NCBI GenBank assembly: GCA_902778585.1
Contig: CACYYD010000010.1
Span: 1-61,344, forward strand
DNA length: 61,344 nucleotides
Direction: 5' to 3'
Source: an uncultured Eubacteriales bacterium
GTDB lineage: Bacteria; Bacillota; Clostridia; Peptostreptococcales; Anaerovoracaceae
The notes beneath the pieces are model-generated. The model was not told the origin of the DNA. It ran no database searches and saw only the letters and a program-made list of their open reading frames with translations. The position numbers were made by a program, and so were the translations under genes. How positions within the stretch are numbered: the first letter of the stretch is position 1; every line of letters begins with the position of its first letter. Below are positions 16,983-24,997 of the stretch, one piece after another.

Positions 16983-17657
16983 TTAATTTTCAACTTCTCT
17001 TATAACTACAGCATCGACCGCCGTTGCCGGACGTCCGTCGCCATAGAGCATTAACGGATTGATATCTATTTCCCTGATCGCCGGGTCTTTTTCGACCATG
17101 GCGGATACCTTCATCAGGATGTCTATTATCTCTTCCCTGTTGTACACAGAGCCTCTGAGGCCCTTGCACGCCTGGGCGAGCGGTGTCTCGTCGAGCATCT
17201 CCTCAGCGTCCGCCCTCGATACAGGAATGACTCTGAGCGATACTGCCTTAAGAAGCTCTACGAGGACTCCGCCGAGACCTACCATCAGAACCTGGCCGAA
17301 CTGCGGGTCAGTGCTGACTCCGACAAGAGCCTCGAGCCCGGACGGTATCATCTGCTCGGCAACGACGCCCTGTATCCTGGCGTCTGCCCTGAACGCGAGC
17401 GCGTTGGCCATGATCTTTTCATAGGCCGCCGCCATCTCCTCTTCGCTCCTTATATTGAGTACAACGCATCCCGCGTCGGTCTTGTGCAGGATGTCGTCGG
17501 AGAGGATCTTCATTACTGCCGGGAATCCGAGTTCTGCGGCAGCAGCTGCGATCTCCTCTGCGCTTCCTTCTGTGAGGATCCTGGACTTTACCGTGCAGAT
17601 GCCGTTCTCAGCGAGATAAGCAGCACTTTCGATCTCGTTATATGCCTTTAAAGCCAT
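16983..17657 (-). CDS. acdB: ADP-forming acetate/acyl-CoA ligase, beta (ATP-grasp) subunit
   Basis: A 224-aa ATP-grasp subunit that makes ATP from ADP, phosphate and an acyl-CoA together with the alpha subunit. Seen: GFPAVMKILSDDILHKTDAG (with the second phospho-histidine), QMIPSGLEALVGV, GLGGVLVELL and EIDINPLM. Its ATG overlaps the acdA stop (TAATG). Such separate alpha and beta genes are common in archaea and some anaerobic bacteria; fused forms also exist. Confidence 0.92.
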   Translation of the reverse strand: MALKAYNEIESAAYLAENGICTVKSRILTEGSAEEIAAAAAELGFPAVMKILSDDILHKTDAGCVVLNIRSEEEMAAAYEKIMANALAFRADARIQGVVAEQMIPSGLEALVGVSTDPQFGQVLMVGLGGVLVELLKAVSLRVIPVSRADAEEMLDETPLAQACKGLRGSVYNREEIIDILMKVSAMVEKDPAIREIDINPLMLYGDGRPATAVDAVVIREVEN

Positions 17658-19093
17658 TATTCCTCACCTGCCTTTCTCGCGCGGTACAGAGCATAGCGTG
17701 TCATATTGTCAGCCGCCTTTACCGCCTTGTCCGGAGTGTTGAAGGTGCAGAGACCGTTCTCCTCCATGATCTTTCTGGCAGGCGCCGTGTATGCTCCGGC
17801 CATGACGCAGTAATATACCGGCTTTTTCCTGTCCTCAGGGATGGACTTTTCCATCTCCACAAGGGCGTTCGCCAGTTCTATCTGCGGCAGGAATGTCGGA
17901 ACAACAGTGATGAATGTCACCGAGTCGACAGCGTCGTCTTCGAGCACTATCCTGAGACCGTCAACGTGGTTGGCGACGGATGCCGAAGCCGTGATGTCAG
18001 CATATCCCTCAGGGCTGCAGATGTTGGCCATAGGCAGCTGGGATGCTCTCAGTCTTTCCTTTGTCTCCTCAGATACCAGCGGTGTCTCGAGGTTCTTCGC
18101 AGCTGCGATAGCGTCCGTGCAGTAGATCCCCGGGCCGCCTGCCTGCGAGTAGAGGAAGTGGTTCTTTCCCTTCGGCAGAGGCAGTGCATCGAGCGCCTGC
18201 ATCGTGTCGATAAGTTCGTCAATAGTGTCTACTCTTATGACGCCGTACTGCTTGAACATAGCGTCATAGACGTTATCTGCTCCAGCCATCGATCCCGTAT
18301 GGGAATTGGCCGCCTTTGATCCTTTTTCGCTGCGTCCTACCTTCAGGATGACAACAGGCTTTTTCGCGGTTATCCTGCGGAGGGTCTCCGCGAGTTTTCT
18401 GCCGTCGCGGTAGCCTTCCATGTACATCCCGATCACCTTCGTAGTGTCGTCGTTCTCGAGATACTCGAGAAGGTCTACGAAGTCGATGTCAGCCATATTT
18501 CCTATTGAAATGAACTTGTTATAGAGCACCGGAAATACTCTTCCCGCACCTTCCATGAGGACCGCGCTCGCGAGAGCACCGCTCTGCGAAATAAAGGTGA
18601 TGCCTGTAGGCTCGCCGAATTCCGAGAATGGCACCCCCGTGTCGACAAAGGTAGTATCTACCTTTGTCCTGTTGTCGATAACTCCTATGCAGTTTGGTCC
18701 GATGACCCTTACACCGTATTTTTCTGCAGACTGCATAAGACGCGCCTGGCGTCTTACCCCTTCTTCAGTCTGGGTCTCCGCATAGTCGGCAGCAGCGCAT
18801 ACTATGTACTTGACGTCGTGCTTTTCTTCCATGCGCTTGTCAAAGTCATCCATTATGTCATAGATGAGCCTTGCCGGCATGATGAGTACCACGAGATCTA
18901 CATTTCCTTCGATCTCGGAAAGTGCCTTATAGCACTTATAGCCGAGTATCTCTGTCTCATTCGGGTTGATCGGATAGACCTTGCCCGGATATTCCTTTTC
19001 CTTCATGTTCCTGAGCGCAACATAGCCGGCCTTTGTAGGATTTGTACTGGCTCCGGCTATTGCGATGCCGTCAGGTTCAAACAGTTTCTTCAT
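17657..19093 (-). CDS. acdA: ADP-forming acetate/acyl-CoA ligase, alpha subunit
   Basis: A 478-aa CoA-binding and ligase subunit. The CoA-binding Rossmann domain begins GIAIAGASTNPTKAGY (9-24). The phosphorylated histidine is His265 in AANSHTGSMAG. IGPNCIGVID and FISQSGALASAV are family signatures. With acdB it conserves energy from acyl-CoA by substrate-level phosphorylation; its neighbours (por) make the acyl-CoA. It follows the vertex-protein gene by 25 bp in the same operon. Confidence 0.93.
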   Translation of the reverse strand: MKKLFEPDGIAIAGASTNPTKAGYVALRNMKEKEYPGKVYPINPNETEILGYKCYKALSEIEGNVDLVVLIMPARLIYDIMDDFDKRMEEKHDVKYIVCAAADYAETQTEEGVRRQARLMQSAEKYGVRVIGPNCIGVIDNRTKVDTTFVDTGVPFSEFGEPTGITFISQSGALASAVLMEGAGRVFPVLYNKFISIGNMADIDFVDLLEYLENDDTTKVIGMYMEGYRDGRKLAETLRRITAKKPVVILKVGRSEKGSKAANSHTGSMAGADNVYDAMFKQYGVIRVDTIDELIDTMQALDALPLPKGKNHFLYSQAGGPGIYCTDAIAAAKNLETPLVSEETKERLRASQLPMANICSPEGYADITASASVANHVDGLRIVLEDDAVDSVTFITVVPTFLPQIELANALVEMEKSIPEDRKKPVYYCVMAGAYTAPARKIMEENGLCTFNTPDKAVKAADNMTRYALYRARKAGEE

Positions 19094-19118
19094 ATTTCTC
19101 TGATCCTTCCCTGTTCTG

Positions 19119-19382
19119 TCAGTCGATGATACCCACTACAGCCATGTCGACAGGTGCTTTGCCGTCGCCTATGGCAAATCTGGCGTTGCCGCCCTGTGTG
19201 ACCAGCACGCAGTGCCCGACTCCGCAGCCGAAAGGATCCGCCGCGACATAGACTTCCTTGCCGACGACTTCATTGCCCTTAGCGTCGAAGGAAAGAGCTC
19301 TGACCGTGATCAGGCTCATACCGACCAGGCTCTCATTTTTTATTGTCGAGACTACCTTGCCCGTTACCTTGCACATCAGCAT
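19119..19382 (-). CDS. Microcompartment vertex protein, EutN/CcmL family
   Basis: An 87-aa pentameric BMC-P protein that caps the vertices of a bacterial microcompartment shell. Seen: CKVTGKVVSTIKNESLVG, VAADPFGCGVGHCVLVTQGGNARFA and the terminal DMAVVGIID. Length and strand pattern match EutN/CcmL/GrpN. Only one BMC-P gene is present in the window. It sits between the amidohydrolase and acdA genes. Confidence 0.95.
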   Translation of the reverse strand: MLMCKVTGKVVSTIKNESLVGMSLITVRALSFDAKGNEVVGKEVYVAADPFGCGVGHCVLVTQGGNARFAIGDGKAPVDMAVVGIID

Positions 19383-19415
19383 AGATGAACCTCCTTGTAT
19401 GCCAATCGATTACTA

Positions 19416-20981
19416 TCAGTGTTCGAGGATCTTGCCTCTGACGCCGTCATCGGTGATCCTTCCGTTCTGTGCCGCTATGCGGCCTCCCTTTATCGTCATT
19501 ACCGGCCATGCCCTGAGCCTGCTGCCCTGGAAAAGCGAGAAGTCCGAACGCGACAGAAGGTCGCGCGGTCTTACCGTCCTTTCATTGTTAAGGTCAACTA
19601 TGACTATGTCGGCGTCGCTGCCCGGCATTATGGTTCCCTTGCGCGGATAAACTCCGAAGATCTTCGCAGGGTTCATGGTCATCAGAGGGACCAGCTTATC
19701 AAGCATCACTTCCTGCCTGAAGAGCCCCTCATTGAGCACGGATACGAGGTGCGTTCCCAGTGTCGGATAACCCGCTCCGGCGCCATGCATTCCTCCGCTT
19801 ATGTTTTTCTCTGCGCTTGTCATGACCGTGTTGTCGGTGCCTATGGTGTCGATCAGTCCCTTTCTGATGCCGTCCCACAGCGCCAGCCTGCTCTCCTCTT
19901 CCCTTATAGGCGGCAGCATCTTTCCGTATGCTCCTATGCCGCTTCCGGTATCGAGCGCGAGGTAAGGCGATGTGGTCTCTACATAGAGTTTGTCATGCTT
20001 CAGAAGGCTGAGCCTCTCCATCGCTTCCTTTGTTGAGCTGTGCACCACGTATGCCCTTACGCCTATCTCTTCGGAAAGATATGCCGTCCTCTGGACCGCT
20101 TCACCTTCCGCGAGGTTAGGGTGGGTCTCATTCCAGTCGTCCAGAGTCTTCAGGGTCCTGCCCTGCCATTCCTCAGTTGCGTAATCGCAGATCGACTGGT
20201 TTTCGCAGTGTACGCTCAGTATCGGGTTCGCCCACGGAGGCAGTTCCTTCATCCTCTTCATCACCTTAACGATGAAGCCGTCCTCCTGATTAGGATAGAT
20301 CCCCGGCACTCCGCACATGTACACCTTGTAGGAGTTCATGCCCTGAGCCGAATACCTGTCCATCTCGGCGACCTGCTCGTCAGTGCGCATGCTGAGGTGC
20401 GGGATCATGTCGACTCTCGAAAGAGCCGGAACGCTCCTCCTGAGGCTGTCGATCAGCGGCAGATAGCTCTCTTCCTGGTTGAAGTATGTCCCAATGGTCG
20501 TAACTCCTCCAAGCACCGCAGACCTCGTCTCTGTCTCAAGCTCTGTCTCGAGCCCTGTAAACAGTCCGAGGTGAGTGTGCGGGTCGATTATGCCCGGAAG
20601 CACATACTTGCCTGAAGCATCGACAACATCCCTCGCCGGCGGGGTATCGCTGGTTATTGCGGCGACCTTGTCCCCCCTGATGCAGACATTTGTCCTGATG
20701 AGACCCATCTCCGGAATGACACAAGTGCCCCCCTTTATGAGAAGGTCATACATACCGTCTGCAAACGCGGCCACCGCAACGGCAGCTCCAGTCCCGCTAC
20801 GATTTGCCTGCGGATAAGTTGTGCCGGCGCTTGCTGCCTCGTATCTGACTACTTTGATCCCATACCTGGCTGCCGATTGTCTGGCGATGTCGGTAAGACG
20901 TTCGCCTTCACCGAGCACCAGCTCCTTGCGGCCCGACCTGGCCATTTCCGTTATGTCCTGATTGGTATAGATCTTACTCAC
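19416..20981 (-). CDS. Dihydropyrimidinase-like amidohydrolase with N-terminal BMC-tag-like module
   Basis: A metal-dependent cyclic amidohydrolase (dihydropyrimidinase/hydantoinase/dihydroorotase/allantoinase group), 521 aa. The catalytic domain starts near residue 77. Metal ligands: His135 and His137 (DPHTHLG), the probable carbamylated Lys219 (NSYKVYM), His258 (SVHCEN), His314 (VVHSSTK) and Asp383 (GTDNT). Residues 1-44 are an extra module homologous to the start of the next gene's product; a short Gly/Ala linker follows. The module resembles the N-terminus of EutQ, suggesting encapsulation. The true substrate (hydantoin, dihydropyrimidine, other cyclic amide) is unknown. The stop is 2 bp from the aldolase start. 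Confidence 0.88.
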   Translation of the reverse strand: MSKIYTNQDITEMARSGRKELVLGEGERLTDIARQSAARYGIKVVRYEAASAGTTYPQANRSGTGAAVAVAAFADGMYDLLIKGGTCVIPEMGLIRTNVCIRGDKVAAITSDTPPARDVVDASGKYVLPGIIDPHTHLGLFTGLETELETETRSAVLGGVTTIGTYFNQEESYLPLIDSLRRSVPALSRVDMIPHLSMRTDEQVAEMDRYSAQGMNSYKVYMCGVPGIYPNQEDGFIVKVMKRMKELPPWANPILSVHCENQSICDYATEEWQGRTLKTLDDWNETHPNLAEGEAVQRTAYLSEEIGVRAYVVHSSTKEAMERLSLLKHDKLYVETTSPYLALDTGSGIGAYGKMLPPIREEESRLALWDGIRKGLIDTIGTDNTVMTSAEKNISGGMHGAGAGYPTLGTHLVSVLNEGLFRQEVMLDKLVPLMTMNPAKIFGVYPRKGTIMPGSDADIVIVDLNNERTVRPRDLLSRSDFSLFQGSRLRAWPVMTIKGGRIAAQNGRITDDGVRGKILEH

Positions 20982-20983
20982 TT

Positions 20984-22051
20984 TTATCTCCCGAGTGTGG
21001 ACTGCAGCACCTTCATGCCTTCGCCTACGGCTCCGCTCATGATGGCGAGCTCTGAGTTGATGATCACCATGTCAAAGCCCTTTTCGTACCAGGACTTTGC
21101 TCCCTCGAAGTTGCCGGCGAATACACCGAGTCTCTTGCCGGCCTTCGCTGTCTTCTCGCGTATCATCATTATCGTATCCACCAGTTTAGGATTGCTGAAC
21201 TGTCCGAAGATCCCCATATCCATTGAGAGGTCTCCAGGTCCGATGAAGAACATATCGATAAAGTCTGTGTCGATTATCCTGTCGAGATTTTCGAGCGCCT
21301 GCACCGTTTCGATCTGTACGACTATGTTGGTGGTATAGTTGAGGTCGCCGTCCTGCGTCCCCAGCTGTCCTATGCCGTCTCCGTAGTCCCACAGTCTCGA
21401 CGGGCCGCAGCCTCTTCTGCCGAGAGGCGGATAAAGGCTGAACTGCCTTATCTTTTCGATGTCTTCAACTGTCCTGACCTGCGGTATTAGGAGCGCATCG
21501 GCGCCTATGTCCAGCGCTCCGGAAATGTATTCGTATCCTATCATCGGCACCCTGACCATCGCGTATGTCGGTGTGCCCTGAAGTCCCTGAAGCATCTTCT
21601 GCAGAGTCTCAAGCGTTATCGCGTTGTGCTCGGCATCGATGCATACAAAGTCGAAACCCAGGTGTCCTACGAATTCCGTCATTACCGGATGAGGCGTTCC
21701 GATGAATGTTCCCACCAGCCTTTTGTCAGAGCAGATAATGTCGCGGAAAGGTGCCTTTTCAATGGTAGGCGTGGCGAGCTTTCTGGCTACGGGATTGCCC
21801 TGCGGAGCTCCCGTTCCTCCTGCGCCGTATCCTCCGCCGCCCTGTCCGCTCTGAGACTGTGCCGGTGCTGCAGCAGGCTGAGGCTGTCCCGCCGGCGCAG
21901 CGGCTCTGCCGCCTACGCTGAGGCTTATGCCCGCCTGCTTCATAGCGTCGCGCGCGAGATCGGTCAGAATGGGCTGTTCGTCAAGGACGATGGTCTTTAT
22001 CCCTTTTCTGCTGTACTCGAGCACGTCAGCTCTGGTCAATACTTTCTGCAT
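20984..22051 (-). CDS. HpcH/HpaI-family aldolase with N-terminal BMC-tag-like module and linker
   Basis: Class II pyruvate-type aldolase of the HpcH/HpaI family; members cleave 4-hydroxy-2-oxo acids to pyruvate and an aldehyde. Catalytic residues by family comparison: His142 (DAEHN), Arg167 (MVRVP), metal ligands Glu248 (QIETV) and Asp274 (GPGDLS). Homologues are about 250-265 aa; this protein is 355 aa because residues 1-44 repeat the module of the amidohydrolase and residues about 48-88 are a flexible Gly/Gln/Ala/Pro linker. That layout is typical of microcompartment cargo. It follows the first BMC-H gene by 15 bp. The aldehyde substrate is unknown. Confidence 0.88.
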   Translation of the reverse strand: MQKVLTRADVLEYSRKGIKTIVLDEQPILTDLARDAMKQAGISLSVGGRAAAPAGQPQPAAAPAQSQSGQGGGGYGAGGTGAPQGNPVARKLATPTIEKAPFRDIICSDKRLVGTFIGTPHPVMTEFVGHLGFDFVCIDAEHNAITLETLQKMLQGLQGTPTYAMVRVPMIGYEYISGALDIGADALLIPQVRTVEDIEKIRQFSLYPPLGRRGCGPSRLWDYGDGIGQLGTQDGDLNYTTNIVVQIETVQALENLDRIIDTDFIDMFFIGPGDLSMDMGIFGQFSNPKLVDTIMMIREKTAKAGKRLGVFAGNFEGAKSWYEKGFDMVIINSELAIMSGAVGEGMKVLQSTLGR

Positions 22052-22066
22052 CTTCTATCTCCCGGT

Positions 22067-22327
22067 TCAGTAAAGTCCCTTAAGTGCTTCGTCAGGTCTT
22101 GCGATGATGTTTGTGTTGACTACTGTTGAGAGCCTTGCAGCCTCTTCTTCAGCAGCAGCTACTGCCGAACGTACTGAGCCGATCTCGCCCTTTATGATCA
22201 CAGCGATCATCGCTTTGCCTGTATTTTCCTTTGTGACGACTTCTACGTTAGCCGCCTTGATAGCTGCGTCTGCAGCTGCGATAGCCGGAACGAGGCCGAC
22301 TACTTCAATGTATCCGTAAGCATCCAT
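22067..22327 (-). CDS. BMC-H shell protein 1
   Basis: An 86-aa single-domain BMC hexamer protein (MDAYGYIEVVGLVPAIAAADAA...). The pore loop region is KGEIGSV. It forms facets of the compartment shell and its central pore should control metabolite traffic. Third of three adjacent BMC-H genes; it differs from the others in pore and edge residues, so the paralogues may pass different metabolites. Confidence 0.97.
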   Translation of the reverse strand: MDAYGYIEVVGLVPAIAAADAAIKAANVEVVTKENTGKAMIAVIIKGEIGSVRSAVAAAEEEAARLSTVVNTNIIARPDEALKGLY

Positions 22328-22339
22328 CCTTGTTCCTCC

Positions 22340-22627
22340 TTATTTGTCAAGTTCGAGCGTAGTGACGACTGCAGCGCCCGCGGAAGGCTTTGCGATCACA
22401 TTCACGCAATGCACCTTTCCGGCCTGTGCGGCTGCTTCTGCACCGGCATCTACTGCGGTCCTTACCGCGCCGATCTCACCGGTAGCGGCGACTGTCACAT
22501 ATCCGCCGCCTATGACTTCGATTCCTGCCAGCTTTACGTCAGCTGCCTTGACCATTGCGTCAGCCGCGGCTACTGCAGGAGTGTATCCTATGACTTCAAT
22601 AAATCCCCATGAACGCATGATCTGCAC
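22340..22627 (-). CDS. BMC-H shell protein 2
   Basis: A 95-aa single BMC-domain protein (WGFIEVIGYTPAVAAADAM...), pore region TGEIGAV, with a slightly longer C-terminus (VVTTLELDK). It is 12 bp upstream of shell gene 1 and 3 bp downstream of shell gene 3. An internal Met4 is an alternative start. Confidence 0.97.
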   Translation of the reverse strand: MQIMRSWGFIEVIGYTPAVAAADAMVKAADVKLAGIEVIGGGYVTVAATGEIGAVRTAVDAGAEAAAQAGKVHCVNVIAKPSAGAAVVTTLELDK

Positions 22628-22630
22628 CTC

Positions 22631-22903
22631 CTATTCCTCATAGCCGAGAGCGGCTGCGAATTCCTCTGCCGGGTGGGCTATGGCAAGGCACGAGATCAGC
22701 GCGCCCATGTTGTTGGCTGCTGCTGCGCCTGCGTCGACAGCGGTCGTTACCGCTCCGACGTCACCTCTTACGACGACTGTTACCATCGCCGCGCCTACCC
22801 ATACCTTTTTGACGATCTCGACATTTGCGGCCTTTGCCATTGCGTCCGCTACTGCGAAAGCAGGCACATAGCCTTCAGTCTCAACAAATCCAAGAGATTT
22901 CAT
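22631..22903 (-). CDS. BMC-H shell protein 3
   Basis: A 90-aa single BMC-domain protein (SLGFVETEGYVPAFAVADAM...), pore region RGDVGAV, C-terminal tail ending AALGYEE. First shell gene after the aminotransferase (15-bp gap). No tandem-domain BMC-T gene is found in the window, so the shell set here is BMC-H x3 plus BMC-P. Confidence 0.97.
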   Translation of the reverse strand: MKSLGFVETEGYVPAFAVADAMAKAANVEIVKKVWVGAAMVTVVVRGDVGAVTTAVDAGAAAANNMGALISCLAIAHPAEEFAAALGYEE

Positions 22904-22918
22904 AGACAGGCTCCTTTC

Positions 22919-24016
22919 TTATTTCTGTACTTTTGCCATGACCTCTCTCATGCACTGAGCAACGAATGTGCATTCCTCAGGCGTTCCGATCGAGATCCTG
23001 TTCTTGTCAAAATTGCCTCTGATGATGATCCCGTACCACAGCAGTTCTTCAGCGAACCATGCTGCGTCTACGTGCGGATCGAAGTAGATGAAGTTGGAGT
23101 TCGAAGGCCATACCCTGAATCCAAGGTCGTTCATCGTGTCGATGAGGATCCTTCTTGCCTTCTTGTTGCCTTCGAGTGTGAGTTTCTGGAACTCATAGTC
23201 ATCGAGAGCAGCCTCTGCTCCGTAGAGACCTACTCTGTTGCAGCAGAATCCGGTGGAATCGCGCATCAGGTACTCGACGATCTCCTTGTTGGCCATCAGG
23301 TATCCCATTCTCATACCGGCCATGCCGTAGAGCTTGGAGAATGTTCTTACGACGATCAGGTTCGCGTCGTCTGCGATGGCGTCAACCATTGTGCGGTAGC
23401 TGTCATCCTCCACGAAGTCGATATATGCTTCGTCGACTACCAGCAGCACGTGATCAGGCAGCTTCTTCTGGAACTCATGGAGTTCGTCCGAATCGATCAG
23501 CGTGCCCGTAGGGTTGTTAGGGTTGCAAAGGAAAATGACCTTTGTCTTGTCTGTAATGGCGTTCAGTATACCTTCAAAGTCCGGTGTGTAGGTCTCCTCA
23601 AACATAGGGACCTCGACCAGTTTGCAGCGCTGTCTCTTTACGTAGTTGTAATAGTTAGGATAAGTAGGCGGAGTCAGGATGATCTCGTCGCCAGGGAGCA
23701 TGAATACCTCAGCGATGAACTGGAGTCCTGCTGTAGCGCCTTCCGTTACCATTACCTCATCGACGGTGAGTCCGTGCTTCACGGCCAGCTTTTCCCTGAG
23801 AGCCTGGGCTCTTACGTCAGGATATCTGTTGGCGATCTCGCACTGTTCCTTCATGGCCTTTACAGCCATCGGGGATACACCGAACGGGTTCTCATTGGTT
23901 GCCAGCTGGAGTACGCGTGTAACCTCCGGTCTGATTTTTTTGTTCTGCTCGTCCGCGCCTACGACGTACGGCGGAGCCTGTTTTGCAAAGTCGCTTATCA
24001 GATCATAACAAGACAT
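22919..24016 (-). CDS. PLP-dependent aminotransferase (class I/II, HisC-like)
   Basis: A 365-aa fold-type I aminotransferase. Seen: LATNENPFG (substrate loop), TEGATAGLQFIAE (PLP phosphate side), NPNNPTGT, VDEAYIDF, and the PLP lysine in RTFSKLYGMAGMRMGY; Arg near the C-terminus (IRGNFDKNRISIG). It resembles histidinol-phosphate and aromatic aminotransferases, but no his genes are nearby. It leads the microcompartment operon, so it probably turns an amino acid into a 2-oxo acid for the enzymes downstream. No cargo tag is visible at its N-terminus. Confidence 0.9.
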   Translation of the reverse strand: MSCYDLISDFAKQAPPYVVGADEQNKKIRPEVTRVLQLATNENPFGVSPMAVKAMKEQCEIANRYPDVRAQALREKLAVKHGLTVDEVMVTEGATAGLQFIAEVFMLPGDEIILTPPTYPNYYNYVKRQRCKLVEVPMFEETYTPDFEGILNAITDKTKVIFLCNPNNPTGTLIDSDELHEFQKKLPDHVLLVVDEAYIDFVEDDSYRTMVDAIADDANLIVVRTFSKLYGMAGMRMGYLMANKEIVEYLMRDSTGFCCNRVGLYGAEAALDDYEFQKLTLEGNKKARRILIDTMNDLGFRVWPSNSNFIYFDPHVDAAWFAEELLWYGIIIRGNFDKNRISIGTPEECTFVAQCMREVMAKVQK

Positions 24017-24082
24017 GTTTTACCTCCGTGATCTTTATAAAGTATGTCCCCGCAAGGACCGCTTATTATCTGGATTCACACT

Positions 24083-24120
24083 AACATACGGCATTTTTTG
24101 TCTCTGTCAATTTCTTTACA
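24083..24120 (-). promoter_or_regulatory. Promoter and CRP-type operator of the BMC operon
   Basis: Minus strand: 16-bp operator TGTAAAGAAATTGACA (24105-24120), whose last six bases are the -35 box TTGACA; 16-nt spacer; -10 TATGTT (24083-24088). The operator matches sites at 26572, 28126 and 32058. Confidence 0.6.
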
Positions 24121-24153
24121 ATCCGGTGCACTGCTATGTTTTTTTTTGCATCA

Positions 24154-24181
24154 AAAAACAGGTAGCTTATGCTGCCTGTAT
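24154..24181 (-). terminator. Terminator of the CRP-family gene
   Basis: Minus strand: ACAGGCAGC-ATAA-GCTACCTGT (one mismatch) followed by six T, about 15 bp after the regulator's stop codon. Confidence 0.7.
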
Positions 24182-24196
24182 CTGTCAGTATATTGG

Positions 24197-24892
24197 TCAG
24201 ACTCGTGCCTTTGTTTTGAGCGCCTTTAGATCAGCCAGTATATATGCACCATCAGCCTTCTCAAGTATGTCTTCTTTCATAAGCGTCGAGATAACATTCG
24301 AAACACACACTCTCGAAAGGCCGGTCACATCAGCAATATCCTGATGCGTAAATTTCATGGTCAGCTTCCGTTTTTCTCTGCTACCGTCAGAGGAGTCTTC
24401 CGAGTAGAGATTTGCCATATGCATGAGGTAAAAACTGACTATGCACTCTGCATTGCGGAAGCTCATCAGCTCCATCTGCTTGGTCAGTATCCTGTTTACG
24501 CGGTTCGACTCCAGAAGCATATTATGCATCAGGTTGGCATCTTCGTTTATCTTCCGTATGACCTGCGGCTTCGGGATTATGTATATGCTCGCCTCGTCGC
24601 TTACCGAGACCGCACGGCATGAGTTTGCCCTGTCGTCAAACAGGCTCAGATTGCCGAATATGCAGCCTTCATCGAGCGTGATGATGGTTCTTGCATCACC
24701 TTCGGTCGTGAATATCCTCAGCGCAACGCGCCCTTTGTCGACAATATAAACATAGTCCGAGGCCTCATCCTGTTCATAGAAGACATGCCCCTTCTTGAAG
24801 GTTTTTATACTCAGTCCGTCTGTCAGTGAAGACCAGTCGATCTCCATCAGCATCCATGGCGAGTCCTCAGGTCTTATTACTTTTTCTGCCAT
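24197..24892 (-). CDS. CRP/FNR-family transcriptional regulator
   Basis: A 231-aa regulator with an N-terminal cyclic-nucleotide-type effector domain (about 20-130, including GHVFYEQDEASDYVYIVDKG) and a C-terminal winged helix with recognition helix in FTHQDIADVTGLSRVCVSNV. No FNR-type N-terminal Cys cluster is present. ATG 24892 is preferred (GGGGAG upstream) over a TTG at 24922. It lies between the antiporter gene and the BMC operon, and four CRP-type palindromes occur at neighbouring operons, so it is the obvious local regulator. The effector is unknown. Confidence 0.92.
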   Translation of the reverse strand: MAEKVIRPEDSPWMLMEIDWSSLTDGLSIKTFKKGHVFYEQDEASDYVYIVDKGRVALRIFTTEGDARTIITLDEGCIFGNLSLFDDRANSCRAVSVSDEASIYIIPKPQVIRKINEDANLMHNMLLESNRVNRILTKQMELMSFRNAECIVSFYLMHMANLYSEDSSDGSREKRKLTMKFTHQDIADVTGLSRVCVSNVISTLMKEDILEKADGAYILADLKALKTKARV

Positions 24893-24920
24893 AGTCTCCC
24901 CTTGTCTGCAACAAAAACTC

Positions 24921-24965
24921 AATTCCCCTTCCTGTGATTATATTACGGGAAGGGGAATTTGTCAC
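24921..24965 (-). promoter_or_regulatory. Promoter of the CRP-family gene inside an inverted repeat
   Basis: Minus strand: -35 GTGACA (24960-24965), 17-nt spacer, -10 TATAAT (24937-24942). A perfect 12-bp inverted repeat (AATTCCCCTTCC/GGAAGGGGAATT, 24921-24932 and 24948-24959) brackets the -10 box. It may act as an operator and/or as the terminator of the upstream antiporter gene. Confidence 0.6.
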
Positions 24966-24997
24966 TTTAGAGGTATATTATGTACCTATTGTTTTTC

